Assembly (NCBI GenBank): GCA_016713175.1
Contig: JADJPQ010000012.1
Span: 248,001 to 312,000 of the forward strand
Length of the DNA: 64,000 bases
Direction of reading: 5' to 3'
Origin: Planctomycetota bacterium
GTDB lineage: Bacteria > Planctomycetota > UBA1135 > UBA2386
The translations under genes were made by a program, and so were the position numbers. Shown here one piece after another: positions 57,968-64,000 of this stretch (position 1 is its first letter; every line of letters begins with the position of its first letter). The notes beneath the pieces are model-generated. The model did not search any database and was not told the DNA's origin. It saw nothing but the letters and a program-made list of their open reading frames with translations.

Positions 57968-59194
57968 ATGAAGGGCACCTTGTTTCCGTGTCTGCGCGGC
58001 GTCATGGGTGACTGGGTGTACTACTCTGCGCTCATGACTGCCGAACAGATTGCAGCTTCCATTACAACGGCGAAGTCCATTCGAGAAGAGGAGAAGCTTG
58101 AGGATTTCCTACAGAGACGTCTTCGCGATCGCGTAAAGAAGATCGCTCGCTACCTGAAGAGTACTCAGTCTCGCTTCTTCAATGCCATCATAGTCGGCGT
58201 GTTCGACAGCGTGCCGGACTGGTTTGAGTTCGATTTGAAGGCGATGCACGGCAAGAGGCTGGATGTATCCCCTGTCGAACTCGGCGCGCTGCACGAGTCC
58301 ATGGGGCTCCTACGGATGACTGGCAAGGAAAAGATGTTCGCGATAGACGGTCAACACCGTACGAAGGCGATCTGCGATGTCTGGGCCGAGCAGAAGGAAC
58401 TGCCGCAAGCTGAGCGAGTGCTTGCGTCCGATCAGTTTCCAGTAGTATTCGTGGCGCACATCGATGACTTAGCAGGCAAGAAGCGCACGAGACGTTTGTT
58501 CTCCGACATCAACAAGAGGGCGGTGCCTGTCTCCAAAGGAGACTTGGCTATTATTGACGAGGATGACATCTGCGCTATTGTGGCGCGCAGGCTGTATGCT
58601 GGCTACAGGAGATTCCGTGGTCTGATATCGTTGACGGAGGTCTCGAATCTAGATCCGCACGATACTGAGCACTTCACGAACCTCCTTACTCTCGTGAAGG
58701 TGAACAGGAAGCTCAAGAGTCTGTACCGCAAAAGGCGGGGGACGAGTGAGTCTGACGAGGTGAACGTCAGCGCGCTGCTCAGTATTGCAGTGTCGTTCTA
58801 CGACTTCATGATAGAGCACCTTCCCGACCTTCGTAGCTTCTTCATCGACAAGAGTATCAGCCTGAAAGCCCTACGTGAGAAGCGCCTGAGCTTGCTGTTC
58901 CGTCCAGTCGGCTTGGTCTTGATCGCTTCGCTCTACCAGAGGCTCTCAGCCCGAGGAGTACTTGATGTTCTGGCACAACTTGGACGGAAGATCGACTTTG
59001 CGCTCAACGGAGCACATTTCGATGCCCTGATGTGGAACAAGGGACGAATGGAGGTCAAGCACAACAGAACGGCGCTACTTCTGTGCCTGCATCTGCTTGG
59101 GCAGCTCAGTCGCGCAGAGACCGACTCGCTAGGTGAACAGTATTCCGTTGCAACCAAGGATAGTCGACAGTTGCCGAGGCCATTGACCAAGTAG
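57968..59194 (+). CDS. dndB: DndB, DGQHR-domain regulator of phosphorothioation
   Basis: The 408-residue protein has the signature FAIDGQHRTKAI (DGQHR motif). FVAHIDDLAGKKRTRRLFSD and INKRAVPVSKGD follow, as in DndB/DUF262-like proteins. DndB represses or limits dnd expression in studied systems. Start at ATG 57968, two bases after the GIY-YIG stop; an earlier in-frame ATG lies inside that gene. The order dndC-dndD-dndE/HerA-nuclease-dndB differs from the usual dndBCDE. dndA is absent and must be replaced by a host cysteine desulfurase. Confidence 0.85.
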   Translation: MKGTLFPCLRGVMGDWVYYSALMTAEQIAASITTAKSIREEEKLEDFLQRRLRDRVKKIARYLKSTQSRFFNAIIVGVFDSVPDWFEFDLKAMHGKRLDVSPVELGALHESMGLLRMTGKEKMFAIDGQHRTKAICDVWAEQKELPQAERVLASDQFPVVFVAHIDDLAGKKRTRRLFSDINKRAVPVSKGDLAIIDEDDICAIVARRLYAGYRRFRGLISLTEVSNLDPHDTEHFTNLLTLVKVNRKLKSLYRKRRGTSESDEVNVSALLSIAVSFYDFMIEHLPDLRSFFIDKSISLKALREKRLSLLFRPVGLVLIASLYQRLSARGVLDVLAQLGRKIDFALNGAHFDALMWNKGRMEVKHNRTALLLCLHLLGQLSRAETDSLGEQYSVATKDSRQLPRPLTK

Positions 59195-59316
59195 GAGGGA
59201 CTTGGCGCCCTGGTGACCTCCGGACTTGAACGTCGGCTGGCGGGATCGGACCGAGGGGTTCTGCATCCCCTCCACCTCGCACGGGTACGTTCAGATGGCT
59301 CGCTCCTCTCGCCTCC

Positions 59317-60660
59317 ATGCCGCCCTCGCCCGAAGCAGACCTCCGCAAGGTGACCCTGGCCATGCGCCGGCTCGCCGTCGACCTGGTCGGCGCAAGCCAT
59401 GCGGCCGACGTCGTGCAGGACACGTGGCTCCAAGCCCTGAGCCTCGACCGACGTAAACCGAGATCTCTCAAGGGGTACCTGTTCACGGCCCTGAAGGGCT
59501 TGGCCAGCAAGCACCGTCGGGCGGAGCGCCGTCGCCTGCGACGGGAGCAGAGTGCCGCGCGCGAAGACTACCAGCCACCTGCTGATCTCGAGGCCCAGCT
59601 CAACGAGACCCTGCACCGCCTCAACCAGGCGCTCCTGAGCCTGCCCGAGCCCGACACCTGGGCTGTCGCGGCTGCAGCACTGCGAGGCGCAAGCCACATC
59701 CACATGGACTTGCCGTGCCAGGATGCCGTTGCCGTCCGGCGAGATCATCGAGGGCATGTGTGCGCCGTCGTGTGCGATGGAGCGGGCAGCGCGAGTCTCT
59801 CGGAGCATGGCGCCGCAGCCGTATCGCAGTCCATGGCGTCATTCCTCCTGCACCATGCCACTCAGATGTTGGAGAGCCGGCTTCCCCCGGAGGACATCAT
59901 CGCCGTCGCTTGCTCGGCCATTACTTCGGTACAGCAGGAACGCGGCGGTTCCCTCGACGACTACGCCTGCACGCTCGTCGCCTTGGTCCTCGCCGACAAC
60001 CACGTCGCAACCGTGCACGTCGGTGACGGACTCATCGTTCATCTTGGAACCGGCTCGGGCGAGGTGCTCTCGGCTCCTGAGAACGGTTCCTCCAAGTGCA
60101 CGACCTTCTTCGTGACCTGCAAGGATGCGGCATCGCACACCAGGTCTGCACTTCACCCGCTGGATGCGACGACCACGGGCCTCGCCGTGATGTCCGATGG
60201 ATCTGCCGATGTTCTCTACGATCGCGCGTCGAAGCGAGTGTCCGCGGCCGTAGACCAGATGGCAGGATGGCTCAGTGCACAATCAGAGGAGGACGTGGAG
60301 GAGGTATTGCGGGAAACGATCACCGAGCACTTCCTGTCACGCACGCACGACGATTGCTCCCTGATCCTCCTGCGACGCCTGCCGAGCGAGCCGTGGGCAT
60401 GCCCCGTGTGCGGCCGGCTCGATCTGCTGCAGGAGCCTCAGCACTGCGGCAAGTCCTTCCTCCGTTGTCCAGCTTGTGGCTTCTCGCACTTCGATCGCAA
60501 GCTCCGTGGGAAGAGGTACCCGTTCCTGCTGCAACAGTGGATTCGGTTTCTTCACCGGGAGGAGCACATGTCCCTTCCTCAGTTGGCACGCCTGACACGC
60601 GTCCCGCAACCGACCATTGCCCGATGGCTGTTGGCCGATGCGCGCCGCATCGGCGCATAG
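59317..60660 (+). CDS. Fusion of sigma-70 region 2, PP2C-type phosphatase, zinc ribbon and HTH
   Basis: In the 447-residue protein, residues 1-~75 look like ECF sigma region 2 (MRRLAVDLVGASHAADVVQD, TWLQALSLDRRKPRSLKGYL, FTALKGLASKHRRAERRR). A linker ends LSLPEPD at about residue 110, exactly where region 4 would begin. Instead a PP2C_2-type phosphatase follows (~115-355): MDLPCQDAVAV, VCDGAGSASLSEHGAAAV, HVGDGLIVHL, MSDGSADVL, HDDCSLILL. Four cysteines form a zinc ribbon (CPVC...CPAC, ~360-400). An HTH-like end (MSLPQLARLTRVPQPTIARW) completes it. It is the first gene of an uncharacterised operon. The 122 bases upstream contain GAGGGG/CCCCTC arms (~59257-59276) and no clear promoter. Confidence 0.75.
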   Translation: MPPSPEADLRKVTLAMRRLAVDLVGASHAADVVQDTWLQALSLDRRKPRSLKGYLFTALKGLASKHRRAERRRLRREQSAAREDYQPPADLEAQLNETLHRLNQALLSLPEPDTWAVAAAALRGASHIHMDLPCQDAVAVRRDHRGHVCAVVCDGAGSASLSEHGAAAVSQSMASFLLHHATQMLESRLPPEDIIAVACSAITSVQQERGGSLDDYACTLVALVLADNHVATVHVGDGLIVHLGTGSGEVLSAPENGSSKCTTFFVTCKDAASHTRSALHPLDATTTGLAVMSDGSADVLYDRASKRVSAAVDQMAGWLSAQSEEDVEEVLRETITEHFLSRTHDDCSLILLRRLPSEPWACPVCGRLDLLQEPQHCGKSFLRCPACGFSHFDRKLRGKRYPFLLQQWIRFLHREEHMSLPQLARLTRVPQPTIARWLLADARRIGA

Positions 60661-60686
60661 GTGCGCATGCACCCAGGTGGCAAACC

Positions 60687-60890
60687 ATGACATCCTTTCA
60701 CGTCCCTCGTCGCACGCCGTGGACCGACCACGTCCTCGACTTCCTGCGCCGCTTCATTCGGTTCATTCTCTGGTGCGCGCTGTTTCTCAATGGCCTGATG
60801 CTCAGCGTATTCCTCATCCTGTTCACATTCCGGTTCTTGCAACACGCTTGGTCTTGGTGCACGCGAGTCCTCTTCCCTGGTTCCTGGTAG
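60687..60890 (+). CDS. Small membrane protein
   Basis: The 67-residue protein is basic at the N-terminus, with one long hydrophobic stretch (FIRFILWCALFLNGLMLSVF, then LILFTFRFL) forming one or two transmembrane helices. It lies 26 bases after the phosphatase fusion and eight bases before the zinc protein. No family is recognised. Confidence 0.6.
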   Translation: MTSFHVPRRTPWTDHVLDFLRRFIRFILWCALFLNGLMLSVFLILFTFRFLQHAWSWCTRVLFPGSW

Positions 60891-60898
60891 GTGTGGCC

Positions 60899-61321
60899 AT
60901 GAAACCGATTCGGAGTGAGCACCAGCACGATGTCATCCAGGATCCCTGGAGCAACACGCAACGTGCGGCTCAGAATCAGGACACGCTACACGTGCTGTCG
61001 CCCCAGGGCTGCTTGGAATCCCACACGGTCCGGCGACTTGTGGCTGCGGACTGTGGTTGCCTGAAACCGGTCGGCGGGTTCTGTGGCGTCTGCCCAGACG
61101 GCACGACATCGTGCGTCGATTGCTTCGGCCACTGCGTTCTGTGCCGCAAGCCGATCTGCGCTCGACACAGCATCTTCCCGCAGGAGCACGGCCGAGAAGA
61201 ACCGAAGCGTCTCTGCCACGCGTGTCATGAGTCGAACCGGCGAACGGTCCTTATCCAGCGTCTTGTCCGTTTCATCCTCGCCCCGTTTGTAGCCTTCGAC
61301 AGGAGCCATGGTGCATCCTGA
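60899..61321 (+). CDS. Cysteine-rich zinc-binding protein
   Basis: In the 140-residue protein, the middle carries a dense set of metal ligands: DCGCLKPVGGFCGVC, CVDCFGHCVLCRKPICARH and RLCHACHES. This is a double zinc-ribbon or RING/B-box-like arrangement. The C-terminus is a basic amphipathic helix (RTVLIQRLVRFILAPFVAF) that could touch a membrane. It overlaps the ATPase gene by 14 bases, which implies coupled translation and a shared complex. Confidence 0.65.
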   Translation: MKPIRSEHQHDVIQDPWSNTQRAAQNQDTLHVLSPQGCLESHTVRRLVAADCGCLKPVGGFCGVCPDGTTSCVDCFGHCVLCRKPICARHSIFPQEHGREEPKRLCHACHESNRRTVLIQRLVRFILAPFVAFDRSHGAS

Positions 61322-62990
61322 GCTCTCACCACTACTGCGCGAACTCCTGTACGCGCATGAGAACCGTCTCCTCGAGGATGACGTCGGGCTCGCTGTGCGC
61401 CAGGCCGTGGCGCTTGGTGTCGCCGACTCCTTCGTCGTGCGCCTGCTGCACGGGCGAGTCCACGACCACATGGTTACACAGGCCTTCGAGGGACCGTTTC
61501 TCGTGCCGCACCTCGAGGAAGGAGAGATCGTCGCTGGGGTCGATTCGCACGGACACCGCCTGTCGTTTCCGCTCCAGTTCCTGAACGCGCATACGCTGAC
61601 CGTCGGGGGATCTGGGTCAGGCAAGACGACAAGCTGCCGGTTCCGGATTCTGCAGATCACGCCGCGAGTGCGCGGGAGCTGGCTGTTCGACTTCCGGAAG
61701 AGGGAATACGCACTGCTGCGACCCTACCTGAGCCGGGTCGGCGTCTCGCTGATCGTCGTCCCTGCACGGAAGCTGCGATTGAACCCCTTGCAGGTGCCGA
61801 CCGGCGTGCATCCAGCAGACTGGGCGCCGCGCGTCGCTGACATGCTCGTCCAGGTGTTCGATCTTCCTCCGCGGGCGACGAAGCTCCTGCACCTCGCGAT
61901 CCTTGAAGTGTACCGTCGGAGCGGCGTGCGGGACGACCGAAGCCCTTGTCCCACGCTGTTCGACCTCCGCGAGGCGATCGCTTCGGACAGGGAAGCCAAC
62001 GTGCAGGCGAAGGCCGCTGTCGTCGACAGCATGGATCCTGTGCTCATGTCGCTCGGACCGGACGTGCTTGCGTACCGCAGAGGGTGGCGCACGGAGGACC
62101 TGGCCGAGCGGCACCTGGTGTTCGAACTCGACGGCGTTGCGGAGGCGGACAAAGACCTCGTCTTGAACAGCGTCTTGCTTCCCGAGTTCATGTCCCGTGT
62201 CGCGCGCGGCATTTCGAACCCGCGCATGAACCTCTTCATCTGCTGCGACGAAGCGCTGCGCATGGTTGCAGCGTCCAGCACCAGGAGCAGCATGGCGGAC
62301 CTGCTCGGGCTGATCCGCGGTACGGGAATCGGACTTGACCTCTCCGTCCAGACTGCCGAGGTGCTGCCGTCGATCCTGAGCAACACCGCGACCAAGTTCA
62401 TCGGCCGGTGCGGGAGCGCCGCGGACTACGACCGCATCTCGGCTGCGATGGGTCTGAACGCCGACCAGCGCCGGTGGCTGAACCTGCACTTGCAGCCCGG
62501 GCTCTTCGTCGGGCAGCTGGGCGAGGGCGGCTGGCGACATCCTTTCGTCGTTCGCGTTCCGCCGATGCAGCTGTCGAGCCACCACAACGGAGGAACCGGT
62601 GACAGCCAGGGACTTGGTGAGTTGCTTGCTCTGCCGACGATCGTGGCTCCGGAGTTCCAGGGCTGGAGCCCGGGTCGGAAGCCTGCTGGGGTTTGCGCCT
62701 CAAGCACGAATGCCTCGTCGGCCCCGTCGAAGGCAATGCTCTCAGAAGACGCCCTGCGATTCCTCGCAACGATCATCAACCAACCAGGGCAACCGTCTGG
62801 CGCGTACGCGAAGCTCGCACGAGTCAGCAAGCGAGGCGCCGTGACCCTTCGACAGCAGTTGGTCGCGATGGGCCTCGTACGCGAGCATGCCGTCCTGACC
62901 AATCGGCGTGGTCGTCCTTCCATCGTTCTGGAGCCTACGCCTGCCGGCGCAGATGCACACAAGAACCACGCTGCGGGAGCCACAACATGA
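61308..62990 (+). CDS. HerA/VirB4-type ATPase
   Basis: The 560-residue protein has Walker A TVGGSGSGKTTSCRFRIL, then GSWLFDFRKREYALLRPYL and RLNPLQVPTG. Walker B is in MNLFICCDEALRMV, where the catalytic Glu follows CD, and GTGIGLDLSVQTAEVLPSIL follows. The C-terminus is winged-helix-like (LSEDALRFLATIINQPGQPS). It resembles the island's other ATPase (44244-46178) in layout but lacks the attached nuclease, which is the next gene. It is likely a DNA motor. Confidence 0.8.
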   Translation: MVHPELSPLLRELLYAHENRLLEDDVGLAVRQAVALGVADSFVVRLLHGRVHDHMVTQAFEGPFLVPHLEEGEIVAGVDSHGHRLSFPLQFLNAHTLTVGGSGSGKTTSCRFRILQITPRVRGSWLFDFRKREYALLRPYLSRVGVSLIVVPARKLRLNPLQVPTGVHPADWAPRVADMLVQVFDLPPRATKLLHLAILEVYRRSGVRDDRSPCPTLFDLREAIASDREANVQAKAAVVDSMDPVLMSLGPDVLAYRRGWRTEDLAERHLVFELDGVAEADKDLVLNSVLLPEFMSRVARGISNPRMNLFICCDEALRMVAASSTRSSMADLLGLIRGTGIGLDLSVQTAEVLPSILSNTATKFIGRCGSAADYDRISAAMGLNADQRRWLNLHLQPGLFVGQLGEGGWRHPFVVRVPPMQLSSHHNGGTGDSQGLGELLALPTIVAPEFQGWSPGRKPAGVCASSTNASSAPSKAMLSEDALRFLATIINQPGQPSGAYAKLARVSKRGAVTLRQQLVAMGLVREHAVLTNRRGRPSIVLEPTPAGADAHKNHAAGATT

Positions 62991-63433
62991 GGGGCGGATT
63001 CCTGCACAACTCGGTTCTGCTCGATCCGATCGAGACTCACTTCGCGCAAGTCGGGGCTGAGGTGTGCCGCGAGTTCATGGTGCGGTCGCGCGAGCTTCTC
63101 GGATTCGTCGATCTGTTCGTCGTGCTGCGAGAGAACCGCATCGCGTGTGAAGCAGAGTTGTCTCCCGATCGGGTGGATCGAGACGTCCAAAAGGCAATCG
63201 CGCTGGCCGCCACCCAGTTGCTGATCGTCGTTCCGCACCCGCGTCTTCTACGACCGATCCGACGGCGCCTCCGCCTGGCGGCTCAGGCTCCTCCCGGACC
63301 CGCGATTCTCGTTCTGACCCTGGGCGCTGCCCTGCATCACGTTCGGAGTTCTTTCCCTTTGTTTCCCGCCGTGATCCCTGGAATGGACGACAACTGCTGG
63401 CTCCAAAGACGGGCCGAGGAGGGGCGGTCATGA
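62987..63433 (+). CDS. Detached nuclease-like subunit matching the HerA fusion's C-terminal domain
   Basis: The 148-residue protein contains LLGFVDLFVVLRENRIACEA, then ELSPDRVDRDVQKAIAL and TQLLIVVPHPRLLRPIRRRL. These align in order with the fused domain of the ATPase at 44244 (GRVDVLARRGEETVAIEIET, then DVVANVRADL and RRVIVVASDRQVLHKL). The D...E-x-E pattern suggests a PD-(D/E)xK fold, though the Lys is replaced. It is coupled to the ATPase by an ATGA overlap. Confidence 0.65.
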   Translation: MRGGFLHNSVLLDPIETHFAQVGAEVCREFMVRSRELLGFVDLFVVLRENRIACEAELSPDRVDRDVQKAIALAATQLLIVVPHPRLLRPIRRRLRLAAQAPPGPAILVLTLGAALHHVRSSFPLFPAVIPGMDDNCWLQRRAEEGRS

Positions 63434-63654
63434 GGATCTTGTGGCCGAGAGTAGCTGCCGTGGCGCTGGCGATCATCGCGTGCATCGTGCTGGTGCAGCA
63501 CTGGCACAGCATCGTCTCGTTCATCAAGAGCATCGAGAACATCCATCCATCCGCGAGCCCGGAGGAGCAGACCGCTGGTCTCGTCGCCTTCGGCCTTCTC
63601 ATCATCAGCATCCTTGCGCTCGTTCGGATCCTCGTCCACCAACCACGGAAGTGA
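63430..63654 (+). CDS. Small two-helix membrane protein
   Basis: The 74-residue protein has two hydrophobic helices (VAAVALAIIACIVLVQHW and LVAFGLLIISILALVRILV) joined by a polar loop. It overlaps the nuclease-like gene by ATGA, so it is part of the same coupled set. No family is recognised; it may anchor the ATPase complex. Confidence 0.6.
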   Translation: MRILWPRVAAVALAIIACIVLVQHWHSIVSFIKSIENIHPSASPEEQTAGLVAFGLLIISILALVRILVHQPRK

Positions 63655-63661
63655 GCGAACC

Positions 63662-63883
63662 ATGACTATGACCTCGGCAACGAAGGCGCGAACTCCGCGA
63701 AACCCTCTTGTAGCCATCATGTCCCCGGACCAGCGCATGCGTCGCGATGCGAAGGCGGCGCTTCGCTACGTCGTGCAAAAGCTCGAAGGAGACAACCTGC
63801 GTTCCTTCCTGCAGGAGCTGTCCGTGCTCTTGGCCAAGTGGCACGCAACGGTGTCGACATCGGAACCGCCATCGGCACGATGA
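63662..63883 (+). CDS. Hypothetical 73-residue protein
   Basis: The N-terminus is basic and low in complexity. A helical core follows (RMRRDAKAALRYVVQKLEGD, NLRSFLQELSVLLAKW). No recognised domain. It lies seven bases after the membrane protein, in the same operon; an ATG six bases later is an alternative start. Confidence 0.5.
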   Translation: MTMTSATKARTPRNPLVAIMSPDQRMRRDAKAALRYVVQKLEGDNLRSFLQELSVLLAKWHATVSTSEPPSAR

Positions 63884-63965
63884 GCGCTCACGTACATGCG
63901 GCGCGCAAAGCGAACCCGAGCGACGGGGTATGACGACCTGTGTTTGCGGTGAAGAGAGCTGACCC

Positions 63966-64000
63966 ATGACGACGTCTCGAACAGAATCGGTGCCGACGCG
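63966..64000 (+). CDS. Start of a further operon gene (cut by window end)
   Basis: ATG at 63966 opens a frame MTTSRTESVPT that continues past the window. The 82-base gap before it includes a ten-codon frame (MTTCVCGEES, 63930-63962) with a CxC motif that may be chance. The content is too short to assign. Confidence 0.3.
   Translation, partial: MTTSRTESVPT

Larger units (their letters stand above)
40573..64000. mobile_element. Accessory genomic island (integrative element; right end not seen)
   Basis: The island starts at the broken tRNA-Gly and contains a tyrosine integrase (46175-47386), three HerA-type ATPases and many defence-type genes. Base composition is clearly less GC-rich than in the chromosomal part, and conserved housekeeping genes are absent. 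The far attachment repeat (tRNA 3' half or a copy of the anticodon-arm sequence) must lie past 64000. It may be a composite of several insertions. Confidence 0.65.

Noticed and set aside
61308..62990. Conjugation coupling protein or VirB4 of a type IV secretion system
   Set aside because: No other type IV secretion genes (relaxase, VirB6, VirB8-10) are in the window. The ATPase is shorter and paired with a nuclease-like subunit. A transfer role stays possible but is unsupported here.
63930..63962. Ten-codon frame MTTCVCGEES
   Set aside because: Short frames with a CxC arise by chance. No ribosome site or conservation can be shown from this sequence alone.
1..64000. CRISPR arrays, rRNA genes and insertion sequences
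   Set aside because: I saw no regularly spaced identical repeats, no rRNA-like sequence and no transposase gene with terminal inverted repeats. The transposase-type HTH at 23.1 kb is fused to a membrane protease.

Overview
The window is high-GC bacterial DNA. The chromosomal part probably comes from a planctomycete. Two observations support this. The secreted protein at 30208-31503 ends in a GSGC...GxPALGxxF...LGNS domain that I associate with Planctomycetota. A gene remnant at 40573-40853 carries the AWPRLPQ...GIVAMV tail common beside planctomycete integrases. This assignment is inference. Many chromosomal genes overlap by ATGA or GTGA. Several start 6-9 bases after a TANNNT -10 box, which suggests leaderless mRNAs.

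Bases 1-40,500 are chromosomal, with one probable insertion. A minus-strand chemotaxis operon (cheW, soluble PAS receptor, cheA, cheD, cheB, then a PAS histidine kinase cut by the window edge) occupies 1-6,653. Bases 8,211-11,541 hold a lower-GC three-gene cassette (SIR2 protein, cupin-like protein, class IV aminotransferase) with its own promoter and palindrome. It looks horizontally acquired and defence-like. The rest, to 40.4 kb, holds a FAD glycerol-3-phosphate dehydrogenase, two methyltransferases, a glycosyltransferase, a DUF4143-type ATPase, secreted proteins, a PrsW-like membrane protein and a GntR-ABC export operon. It also holds an acyl-CoA dehydrogenase/PhnD-like/ferritin-like operon, an FHA-serine protease, cutC, a GAF protein, rlmH and a Tat-exported oxidoreductase.

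At 40,534 a tRNA-Gly(CCC) gene with an intact promoter stops inside its anticodon stem. From there to the window end lies an accessory island of visibly lower GC. It begins with a gene remnant and a nuclease-TM-TPR protein. A tyrosine integrase coupled to a HerA ATPase/nuclease fusion follows. Next comes a cluster of immune-type genes: a 2TM/TIR pair, a second TIR-like gene, a frameshifted TIR gene and an FRG-methyltransferase pair. A DNA phosphorothioation operon (dndC, dndD, a dndE-HerA fusion, a GIY-YIG nuclease and dndB) occupies 52.4-59.2 kb.

The island continues with a tight operon (59,317 to past the window end) that I cannot match to a named system. It encodes a sigma-region-2/PP2C/zinc-ribbon/HTH fusion, small membrane proteins, a cysteine-rich zinc protein, a second HerA-like ATPase and a detached nuclease-like subunit. 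This operon and the modified Dnd system are the best candidates for something undescribed.
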